Source: Aporophyla lueneburgensis
Lineage: Eukaryota; Arthropoda; Insecta; Lepidoptera; Noctuidae
Reading direction: 5' to 3'
Assembly: GCA_932294355.1 (NCBI GenBank)
Contig: OW028737.1
Span: 27,318,860 to 27,382,859, forward strand
DNA length: 64,000 bases
A program made the position numbers and the translations under genes. Below the pieces are notes generated by a model that was not told the DNA's origin, ran no database searches, and saw only the letters and a program-made list of their open reading frames with translations. Below, in pieces: positions 39,301 through 51,300 of this stretch (position 1 is its first letter; each line of letters opens with the position of its first letter).

Positions 39301-42300
39301 ACGTTTTATTCTGCATTACTTATTTTTGAATGTCCCAGAATCCTGCCTTTTGGCCTCGTACAGGGCTTTCTGATTTGTGTTTTTTTTATGTTTCTATGGT
39401 TGTGGTTAGTTTAATTTGTGATCATCTTGCACCAGTCCGCATGGAGGTCAATATTTTTTCTTTTCTATCTTTTTCTTTCTATTCTATCTTTTTTATCTTT
39501 TCTAGCTTTTTCTTTCTTTCATCGAAAACGGTACGATATATACACCTATATATACCTAGGCGTTAATATACCACAGCAAGTTTCAGAAAGGGACGATCAC
39601 ACAAACACCAAACAGCAACAAAAACGACGATCTAAAACATTTTTTCCAAAACTTGATCACATTTTATTGGTAATATTAACAATTTTATTTATTCGTTTTG
39701 TTTATATTTTGTATTAGGAAACAACGACTGAAGACAATCAAGCTTATCTATCTGATTCAGAGGTGAGTAAACTCAATCTATAAGCATTTATTACAGTTAA
39801 ATATTTACAGGCACTTTTGATTTGTTAAAGAATTTGTCCGTCAGAAATATGAAGCTGGCCCCTCCCTATTATAAAGTGTAGTAGGAACCTATAGAGAAGA
39901 ACTAGCAAAAAACTCCATTGACACTCTTTTAAATCAAAAACATTAATACAAAATATTCGTAACATCAGTCATGTTGAATGTATACATAATATAAATAGGT
40001 GTGTGAAAATGGCATAGAAAGACATGCCGTTAAAAACATCTAAAGCAAATATAGGACAAAAAATGTTTATATGTTATTCCTTAGTTATTTCATAATTAAT
40101 TTAAGCCAAAATTGTTAAAAACAAATGTCTTTTTTATTTCAGTTAGCTAAATTAATTAGTTCGCAGAAGAAACGAGTAAGCACATTTTCTGTACAAATAA
40201 TTCAGTAATTTTCTTATACAGCAAACTAGTGAAGCTATCGTCATTTTCTAAAGATTTCTAAGAATTTTTGTTAAAATTTGACCGATTTAATATTGAAAAA
40301 AAAAACTTTATTTCTTTTCTTGTTTTCCTTTTCTTTATATCATTGCAAATGGTGTAGGTATAGCGCCTACAAATGCGTTAACATGGCACAGCAAGTTTTA
40401 GATAGAGAAAGCCATAAAAATACCTATAAGTAACAACGACGACGCTCTACAACTCCAAACTATACTAAAAGTAGTTGGCATTTTATTTTCAATTACCAAT
40501 TTTATTTATTGGTTTTGTTTACCATTTCATAGGAAACAATGACTGATTACAGTCAGTCGTATCTATCAGAGTCAGAGGTAAGCAAACTCAATTACAAAGC
40601 ATAACACACACACATAACAATCAACATAGATACATAACAATAACGTAGAAACACGTGTTGGTAAAAGCTACCAGAGAGAAAAAATATATACATAAAAAGT
40701 TAACAGATAGCTATTTCTTAGTTACTTTTCTCTCTATTTAAGGATCAAAGTAACCGGCGAATTTTTTTTTTTTTTACGGCTTTTATTTTATTTATTTATT
40801 TCATAATCATATTACAACGGTTTAGAACCAATTACAGAAATTAAAGGCACAGTATGTTGGTTAAACATGCCCGAAAAATAGAAAAAAAAAAATCGCAGGT
40901 CTTTGAGGTTGTACGATAAACAAAATATGTTTCGCGACAGTTACAAACAAGGCTTTACAGAATTGTAGTTATTAAAATCATCAATAGAATCAGTTTAGTC
41001 AAATGGTTCAGAACGTATGTTTTTATTTCAGTTGGCTACATTGTTCAACCCACCAAAAAAACGAGTAAGCACATTTTCTTTATATTCTTTAAATCAACGT
41101 TTTCAGTATGCAGCAAACCAGTGAATGTCATCATGATCATATTCTCGCCCTTGTTCCATTTTATATAAGGTCGATGTTATACATTTCCTACTAGGGTCCA
41201 CCCTATATGGCAGAATTTTTTTTTTGTCATAATTTTTTTTTTGCGTAACGGCGGATAGCATAAATTTCATTTCGCAAAAAATCGTTTGGCATAAACTCAT
41301 TTATTATACATTCACAACGCATCATTTTATTAGTCAGAATCATCTTTAGGCATAAATTTTATATCCTACTAATATTATAAATGCGAAAGTTTGTATGTAT
41401 GGATGTGTGGATGTTTGTTACGGTCCACCCTTTATGGCAGAATTTTTTTCGTCATAATATTATTTTGCATAACAGCGGATGGCATAAACTTCATTTTGCA
41501 GAAAATCGTTTGGCATACACTCATTTATCATACATTCACAACGCATAATTTTATAAGTCAGAATCATCTTTAGGCATAAATTTTATTCCATAATAATTAA
41601 AAAGTAGAACCATCATATCGCAGAAATTTCGCAGTCAGAATCGTCTCTTGGCATAATTTCATATCGATAGTTATTAAAAGGCAGAACTATCATATCTCAG
41701 AAACTTTAAACTTAGAATCATCTTTTGGCATACATTTCATATCGAAGAAGCATGCGGCATGCAAACAAGCATGCAGCATGCAAGCAACTAAGCATGCAGC
41801 ATGCAAGCAAGCATGCAGCAAGCAAGCATGCAAGCAAGCATGCAGCAAGCAAGCATGCAAGCAAGCATGCAGCATGCAAGCAAGCTTACAGCATGCAGGC
41901 GAGCATGCAACATGCAGCATGCATGGTTTCTGTCACGGCCCCGGCGCTGCGAGGCTCCGGCGGTCCCACGCGAGCTCATCGTCGCAGATGGTTTTACGCT
42001 CACCACCGCAGCTTCGGCTTGCTGGCCGGCTTCGCCGGCCAGCCTCAGCTGCGGCGGCGCGCGTCAAAATCACCTGCTCCTCAGGTCGCGGGCCGCCTCG
42101 CCCCTCCACGCCTACGCGGGTTTAAATTACACTCTAGGGGTAGGGCAGAGAAGACTACGTGGAGTCGGTTCTGCAGCGATTCGTTTCTGTCAATAACTTT
42201 TGTAGCACAACATATACTGACTTTTTGAGACACTATTTTAATTTTATTTAAGGTCAAAATGCAATATTATACAAATGACAATATGCCTAACAAAATTATT

Positions 42301-45300
42301 CAAAATGAAATTCTGCCATCTTCATAGTATGCCAAGTGAAATTATACCAAATAATCGTCGCACTAAATAAATGTTATGCTAAACGAAATTATGCGAAATT
42401 TTAAGTCTGCCAAAGTTAATTATGCGAAATAAAATTCTGCCATCTTAAAAGTATGCCAGCGTAAAGTCGGACATATAAACAGTCGGCCAAACAACGATTA
42501 TGCTAAACATTTTTTATGCCTAACAAATATTCGTTTAAAGAAAATTATGCCAAGTGTGTTATGCCAAATAAAATTCGGAGCATCAAGTTTCTGCCAGATA
42601 GAGGGAACCCTGTTTGTTACTATTTCACGCAAAAACTATGAACGAATTTGGATGAAATTTGGAACACAGTTAGTTTATAACTTGGGTTAACACATAGGCT
42701 TACGAAATATCTTGGTGTTACTCTGGACAGGTCATTAACATTCCGCAAAAACTGCAAGAATATCAAGCAGAAGGTACACTCTCGCAATAACCTCCTACAA
42801 CGACTTGTCTCGTCAAAGTGGGGTGCTTCGCCGTTTGGAGTCGTTCAGCACATGCAAAGTTAGTGGATACAGCTCTGAATGAAACGTGCCGGATCATCAC
42901 CGGCTGCCTCAAACCGATCCCGGTGCAAATGCTGTATCCACAGGCTGGAATAGCGCCACCAGAAATTCGTAGAGCAGTGGCAAGCTCAAATGAAAGAGCC
43001 AAGATGGTGTCTGACACACGACACCCTTTGCACGATAACATCCTCGTGTCACAAAGGCTGAAAAGCCGCAACAGCTTTATGAAGTGTGTCCTCCCACTCA
43101 CTGGCGAACGATCTACGGTACGACTAAGTCTGTGGCGACATGGTGCTTCCCTACCAAACCCATTCGTCCCACTTACTGAAAATCTCGCACCTGGACACGA
43201 GTTGCCTTGGCTTTCCTGGAAGTCTTTAAATAGGCTCCGGACTCAAGTAGGCCGAAGTAAAGAGAACCTGTACAAGTGGAAATTCATAGATGGCTCCGCC
43301 CTGGAATGCAAATGTGGTGCTGTCCCACAAACAATGCAACACTTAATAATTTGTCCCGCATGTCCTGCTGTTTGCACGCCACAGGAATTGATGGATGCCT
43401 CGGAAAGTGCTAAGCTCGTAGCCAAATTCTGGGCTGAATATATTTAGATTGCTATCGACACGCTAAGAAGAAGAAGAAGAACACATAGGCTGCTTTTTAT
43501 CCCGGTAGTACGTTCCCGCGGGATATTTTTCGACCTCCATCGGGGCGAAGCCGCTGGCAAAAGCTAGACGATGGTCTCCTCTTTCATTATTATAGATATA
43601 AAATGTATCATATTACATTTGACACACCATAAAATCATAATTTATCGTTAAAATTGTTTGTAATAATTGGATTTAGTGTTGGCCCTTTATTATAGCTGTT
43701 ACAAACTTTTCAACGCGATATAATTCATTGTATTACAGTATGAAGAAACTATTGACCTGTATCAGTTTAATCCAGACGTAAGTATCCACATTTATTTTAC
43801 ACTGGCTGTCCCGACCTATTCAAATATCAGTAATTCATCAAAAGATTTGAAAGGAATTCTCGATATCTTTTTAAATTCAAACTCAATTACGAATATTTTG
43901 AAACAAATAAATAGTCAATTCAGTTCAGCCTGCGCAGTTGTTAATACGGGTTTATAAAACGTAACCACTACTTTTTAATTTTTATATCGTTTTGTTTAAT
44001 GTTAGCGATTAGCTTTGGGTTTAACTAATAGCTAAGTTTAAAAATGAAGTTTTACTTTTAAAATCTTAAAATAAATAATTCACCGATATATAACATACGA
44101 CCTGAGCCGTTGGAGCTTGAAGCATGAAATCTACGTATGAATTCCTTACGTAACGAAAGTAAGCACTAAAACAGGATTTTTTAAAAAAAATCCTATGAGG
44201 GAATATTCCATCGGACGTACAGCTTGCGTGGTTATAGTAAATAATATATAAGGTGTACCTATTCATACACGAAATATTTTAAGAGGTACACCTGTAGGTG
44301 GTAAAGAAGCTATAGAAGCAAAAAGAAAAATGTTATCTAAGCGTTTTTGAATTTTCGTAATTATTATAATTTTAAAACTGCTTGAGACGTTTTGCATAGA
44401 ACCTTTACTCCAAATTCTATGAATGGCCCGCCTGACGCTGCGAGGGCGGCTACCGGATGGCACGAGCATGGACGCGGTGTCACGGGCCGTAAAAAATAAG
44501 AAGGAGTATTTCTTATGTGCGTCAATTAATTTATAAATATTAAATTTTGAAAAAAATACATTTAAAAAATTTTTTTTTGAAGTGATAATTTCTGTAGCGG
44601 CGTTGTGCACTTTTTTTGTAATGGGTAAAAATGTTAAACTCGCGTCAGGACACATGACAGGTCATGTGTCATGCGATATCGAAAATTCGTAAGACGGACG
44701 GAGAGTGATTTTTCTGAGAGATAAACTTTTTAATGTTATATAAATTGTCATGTTTATGTACGGTAGCGCAATAAATAAATATTGTATTCTACCACATAAA
44801 TGATAGTACTTTTATACTGATAATTAAAGCAATTCGTGCAAAATTATTAAACCCTAACCGTTCCAAAATATCAAAAATGCACAACGTTAATATTCAAGTT
44901 TTCACTTCTGCCGGCACTCCCGGACTGCAACCCGTCGTTTTTATTTTTCGTTGCTTTATCTTCTTTACCACCTACAGGTGTACCTCTTAAAATATTTGTG
45001 TATGAATAGATACACCTTATATAATTAATGTAGTGATTAAAAACGATTATTATTCACTTTAGTTTTAGATATTTTCAGCTCTTCGCAATAGTAATAACAT
45101 AACGGTAAGGTTATGACTTACTATCTTTCTGCTACATCATCAGATGTTTTTTACCGTCTGTCTGTTGAGTCGACGATTTATAAAGCCAAATTTCTGCAAT
45201 CACCGTCTGCTCCACAGACTATGTTCACTTTTGTTGTAAGTAGTCTAGAACTTGAAATCGAAAAAATTGTATCATCGGATTTATAACAGTACAACTTTCA

Positions 45301-48300
45301 AGTCAATTAATGTACCTATATTTTGTTTGTTATGTGTGTGGCCTACAATTATATACCAAAGAGAATGTCTGGTATGGCAAAGGAAGCTTCAACATCATTT
45401 CTGTCAAAAGACGTCCACAACCGGTCAAAGGCCTCCCCCAAGCTCCGCCACTTCGACCGGTTCTGTGCTTCCCGCATCCATCGGATTCCTGCGTTTTTAC
45501 AAGGTCATCGGTCCACCTTGTAGGCACACAAAACAGATGGCTGATGGGGCCAAAAGGTTTTGGAGTTGCGACCGCGTACCGGAAGACGTCGAGCTGGAAA
45601 TAAGCATGAAATAAATGCTGTAGAAATTCGTTCGTTGTGAGCAAGTGATATGTAACTTCTAAATGATAGACTAAGCTTTAGTTCATCAAGAAAACTTACA
45701 CCTTAGTCAATAAGGAATGAGATAACAAGTCAACGTTGTCGTGTGTTATAGGAGATAGTTTAGCGAGAAACATTGAAAATAGTAATTATGCTTAGATGGT
45801 TTTGCCAAGTTAAGAGGATGAATGAAAGGTGAGGCAAAGAACATGTGTGTGGAAACACAGGGAGAGGATGCCTTAGGAGTAAATAATATGGTAAATAGTG
45901 ATTTATTGGTGATGTTATTCAGAAAAGCAGTTGTACACGCTTACACCGGTACACCTACCTACCGAACTATAGTTCGCAACCGACTCGTGTGTATGACCAG
46001 AGGGGTGATTGCGAAACTTTATATCGGTAGGAATTGGTTTAATATTCATAGTTAAACAACATTCATTGCGTTATTTACGTTGCTGAGCCACAATTTATTC
46101 CAACAAATGACGCAATGGTTTAGAAATTATCTTCAATCCCATTCAGATTCTGATAAATTGTGCGTTTCGCAATTAGGGTGCAGATGTATGAACGTAAACT
46201 AAGCAAAAGGTACCGTAAGGACCGTAGCAGGTGGCATTCTGTAGTTCTTTTATGGGACAAAGGCGTAAGATTATATAAGTGTACGTTTTATGTGTTAAAT
46301 ATTATAAAAAATGCTTGATTTTTTATATTACAGAATGTGGACAAAAACACGTAAGAAAATTTAACGTAATTGAAGATCAAATACCTAGTTTTTTATATTT
46401 TCATTTCTTTGTCATGTCTTTAAAAAAGGCATTTTTTTTAGTGGCAATTGGATGAAAATATTGTCAAAATTATTCGTAGTTTTAGCGGCCCTATTTTACT
46501 TTATGTTGTTATACTATATTATTATTTGTTTTTCATTTAATTTAAAACGGTTTTCCTATAGGCATTTACGGCTAAAAGTATAGAATATAAAATGCATGTC
46601 TAATTTTATTTTTGCATTTGTTGTTACTTTTAGCAACCTCAAAGTAGATGGACACAAACCTCCAACCGGAATTGTAACGTACCCAAATAGGAAGTCATTC
46701 TTTCACGAGTAGGTACTGATTTTATTTATTTTTTACTAGTCGAGTTAGATTAAGTTTAAATAAACAAAAAATAAATTTAAAAAATGTGGTGAATAAGAAA
46801 CAGAGAGAAAATTTCGTAACATACATGTAAATACATCGTGTTTTGTTTAAAGTGTAATCCAGTTTATTTCCGTGTCGCAAACTTTACACTAACTGTGTAA
46901 ATATCCACCATTCAGGTGCAAAAAATGCATTTAATGAGATTTTGCATTTATACGCCCAAAAAACTACATTTATTGGTCTGATTTGTTAATCGACCTAAAG
47001 AGGTTAATTTGTACTTATTCAATCATATCATTTTATCTGAATTCACATATAAGGCGTGCTACGTCCATGTTTTTATCTGCGTAGTATTCGGCACAGCCAG
47101 GTGGCAAAATTAAATAAGTGTGAATAAATCAAGTTCGAAAAAATACCCCACGGCTTAACTTACCAAACCGACCCAGACATGATTAAGCGAGGGTAGATGC
47201 CGGAAGAAATTTGCCAGCCGGCACGAGCCGACTGAAATCCGAAATATATACATACCTATAGCAATTTGTTCGTGTATGATTTGTTGTTCTACAACAACTC
47301 CATTATCGAATGTGTATATGATTTATTTTTAGGGTTCCTATTGAATATATCTTAAGCACAAACACCGAGACCCGTGTTGAAAATTGACACGTCATTAATA
47401 TATTATCGTCTCATACGGGAAGCGATTCCGTGCCCCATAACGTACAAAATAGAACGTGTAATCATTACGCCTATGGAGTCATTAAAAATTGTAGTCTGAA
47501 AATTTCGATATAATGTATTTTATGTAGTTTATATGATAGGTACCTACTTGATTTATATTTTTATTCTTTTAAAAATCTATGTAAAGTTTTGATATCAATT
47601 TTTGTATTTGCTTTCTAGACCCACCTTCGATCAGGTAATTAAAATTATTACTTATTCGAACTTATAATCATTTAACATAAAAATAAAAAGGAATTCTGTC
47701 TTTAAATTGTTATGTTCACAGCTCTATGTCATATATCTACAGAGGATCCGGAAATCTAGGAAAAGGAGGTAAATAATTTGAATTTGTATGAATACATTAT
47801 TTGATTCACTTTAATTTTTGAAATCTTTGAACCAATAATTGGAAAGTGTAGGTCTCTTCTGCCAACGAATTTTTTTTGGACTTACACCTCACACGTCATC
47901 CGAGGAGATCGATGTCTGCATAACCGAGTTTGCCTGTGGCTACCTTAATATATTAAGGCCTCCAGCCAGGGCTTAAAAAAATAAAACCAATACGACTATA
48001 CGCTAAGGAAACCCCTTACAAGGTACAGAGTTCGACTTAGGAGGCCACTGGAACAGGGCCCTGCCAACGTCTGTGTTCTCTTTCACATTTAACCGGTCTA
48101 CCTTCAAAGCAAGAATGAACGGGCATTAGCTGGGCACGCTCGTTTCGTCATAGACCTCATCCATCGCTTCCTATCAGTCGTGATAGAAGTCAAGATAATA
48201 CAGGATTTTAAAAAAAAACTCATTGTTTCTCGCTCAAGTTATTTTGTAAAAAATATAATTTGGTCATTTATTTTCAGACATAGGCGTAGGCCAATAGCTG

Positions 48301-51300
48301 CGGTAAGTATGTCAGTAATAAACACCCCTACCTCCTAGGAGTCACAGACAGTCCACTGCAGGGCCTGCATGGAGTACGACGAGACAGCAGGTCAAGTTCT
48401 GCTAAACTGCCCGGTGATCGCCACCATAATTATAAGGCAAAGTACTTCGGTAACCCAAGTACCCTACGTGAAATTCCCAGCAACACCAAGGCGTTACTGG
48501 CATTCCTCGAGGAGCTGAGGTGGCTCGAATAACTAATTCTCCCTCCCCTACACAAAATACGCGTATTACCATATTACCTATGCTTATGTACGATGACATA
48601 TCTAACAAGTACACAGTTATTAAAAGTTTATTCTTATTAAATTAAATCAATGAGCTGCATGAATACTTACAACTGCGTACACTGACTGGACAGGCCCACT
48701 CAATCTGTATCGTTCTTCCCTCAAAAGACCATTTCAAACACCAATCTACATGGTTTTCTGATAATCTGACCAAAATTATCTGTAATGAGCAAGCACTTCA
48801 AGCAAGCTCATGTGAATTAACAAAGTGAAATCATTTATTTCAAATAGATACTTTTATGGGAGGTATGAAGTTCAAAACTTTAAATAAAATTGATTCTTGT
48901 AGCCATTTCCAAAAGGTAGTTTCGTATGCCGAAGCAGAATCGATATCGAGAAATCTAGAAGTTTAAAAACTAAATATCTAATTTAAAATGAACAGATATC
49001 TATTTCTTTTCAGTATCAGTACGCTTACGTCGACTTAGAGCACCTTGACGACGTAATCAAGAAGTTCAGGCGTCTTAGGACAGGATCACAAGTCGTCACC
49101 ATAGGGAAAAAAACAATGCCAACTCTTCACGACGAGCCCGCCATCAGTTCCGATATCGACGATGAACCTTTACCGACCCAAGATAATGCAAAAGAAGACA
49201 TACGGTTCTTTGATACCAAGGTAAATATTTTATTTAAATGTTAGGTGATATCACACTATTTCTCAAGGTTCTATTCGTAAAGAAATAATAAATCTAAATA
49301 AATAAATGTTGAAATTATTAGTTTTTATCAAAACTATAAAATATAGAATATTTTTTTTAATTTTTATTATTCCAAACCTATATACAATATGTTGATTTGC
49401 ATCCTCGTCAAATTTCAAGGGGTTGTCATAAAAGACATAAATAATCAATTGAAAGTACAGTACCGGGCAATAACTAATAAGCGCTGCTTTTTTTTGTTGT
49501 TGAAATTTAACAGTATTTCAGAATTAAACCCTTAATTCAATACAAATGAAACAGAATAACCCGACTACCCAGTCTACGCACGCAGCGACAAGCAGCTGTG
49601 TGCGTGAATTTTGACGTCATACTCGTCGACTCGACCGAGGAATGACCTTAGCTATCGTTAGCAATAATTTTACCTAATTTTATTTCGAAAATCACCTACA
49701 TTATTGTCATAAATTTCGTTTGATAATTAACTCATTTTAAGCATCAGTATAATACGGAATCTTACTAATGACAGTAATACTAGACGCCATAAAAAGTTCA
49801 CTGACCTGCAGTCAGCTGATTAATAAAATTTAAATTTTGCTTTATTGCTATCGTTCAGCCTAAACTTTTCGTAGTGATTTTGTTTTTATTTGTGGATTAA
49901 ATTGGTTGATTTGAAATTTTCCTTCCTACTTAACGGGCTTAGGACCGTCAATAATACCGATCTACTAAGTAAAATGTTTTTTAAAGATTTGCTAGTTAAA
50001 TGTAAGTAAGTGGTGATACTTTCGACTTTTAGGTATTATTGGCGTTGTTAAAAATTTGAAATCAACTTATTTACACAAATTAAATTGATTAAACTAACAA
50101 CGTATTTACAAAATGTACAAATAAATAAATTACCTACTATGTAAGCCGCAAGTATTGTTCAAAATTGCCACCATCACACTCTTGGCACAATCGAGCACGA
50201 CGTAGCTGGTTTTCCTTCAGCTTACGTAAAACTAACACATTCGTTTTTATTGTGTCGAAAGCACTAATGATCCTTGCACGTAATTCTGTTACACTTGTCA
50301 CTTCCTCCGTGTAAACTAACCTTTTAGCGTATCCCCACAAATAAAAGTCTAGAGGCGTCAGGTCTGGAGAACGAGGGGGCCAGGCCACAGGTCCTCCACG
50401 ACCGATCCAGTGGTCACCAAACTTTTCGGTTAAGTACTCGCGTACTTGCCGACCATAGTGAGGGGGTGCACCGTCCTGCTGGTAGAAGAGGTTGCGATGT
50501 AGTGCCAGAGGAATATCTTCCAACATCTCCTCGACAACGTGACGCAACAGCTCCAGATATGTTGCACTGTTGAGGTGCCCATCGATGAAGTATGTTCCAA
50601 GCACGTGTTCCCCTATTATGCCCGCCCACACATTCAGTCCAAACCGCATTTGGAACGCATGCCGTTTGGTTACGTGCGGGTTATGGTCGCGGTGAGCCCA
50701 CCAATGTTCGTTATGAACATTGTAGACGCCAACTCGAGTAAATAAGCACTCATCCGTCCACAGGATGTTGGCGTCTTGGTGTTCCAGCAACCAGCGACAA
50801 AATGTAATCCACATGGCATTATCAGCTGGGTGAATGTCTTGTGCCTTGCGGTAGTGGAACGGGTGCTGCAGTTCACGCTTCAGTAGGCGCCACACTGTGG
50901 TGTGGTGCACTCCAAAGCGTCGACCAGCCTCCCGCGTGCTTGCCCGTGGTTCTCGCTGGAAATATTCCAGGATGTCTTCCTGCAAGGCGACAGGCAGGCC
51001 TACGCTGCCGCGAGCTTGAGCATGCCGGGGAACGTCGAACTGCCGATAATCCCGCAGTCTCTGTGTTGCAGCCAGCATGACGCTCTGTGATGGGGGTGCT
51101 CGATCGGGAAACATTTCCGTGAACATCCGGATGGCTCCACGTAGGCTGTCTCCACTGATGGCATACAGGCGGACCATTTCCACCAACTCGACGTTGGAGT
51201 AATTAACCGTCATCTTGCAGTTTGTATCGAATGACGTCTCAACAATGCACGTACCGCGACGCGGAATTCGCAAAGCACACGCGCGTACGCTGCGGCGACA

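Larger units (their letters stand above)
41422..42610 (+). mobile_element. DNA element with GC-rich cargo, inserted in the Helitron
   Basis: Direct repeats TGTTTGTTAC at 41412-41421 and 42611-42620 flank it. The left end is GGTCCACCC-TTTATGGCAGAA; the inverted right end is GGGTTCCCTCTATCTGGCAGAA. The body alternates TGGCATAA/GGCAGAA words on the left with their complements on the right. The middle holds a GCATGCAAGCAAGCATGCAG tandem repeat (41752-41925) and a GC-rich island (41930-42180). Long frames through these repeats are not genes. Confidence 0.6.
41364..43567 (+). mobile_element. Helitron interrupted by two later insertions (nested composite)
   Basis: The 5' end is TCCTACTAATATTATAAATG at 41364 and the 3' end is AAAGCTAG at 43567, after a GGGGCGAAGCCGCTGGC hairpin-like stretch. 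The next base is A rather than the usual T. The Helitron body is split by a DNA element (41422-42610, 10-bp duplication) and by a 5'-truncated LINE (42701-43479, 12-bp duplication). With those removed, a short non-autonomous Helitron of about 210 bp remains. Confidence 0.7.

Noticed and set aside
41690..42228. Several overlapping frames rich in Cys, His, Ala and Lys
   Set aside because: They result from the GCATGC tandem repeat and GC-rich hairpin block of a DNA element.
45082..45107. Microexon-like piece bounded by TTTTCAG and GTAAGG
   Set aside because: In the phase required by exon 37 it contains TAA; the only open frame cannot join its neighbours.
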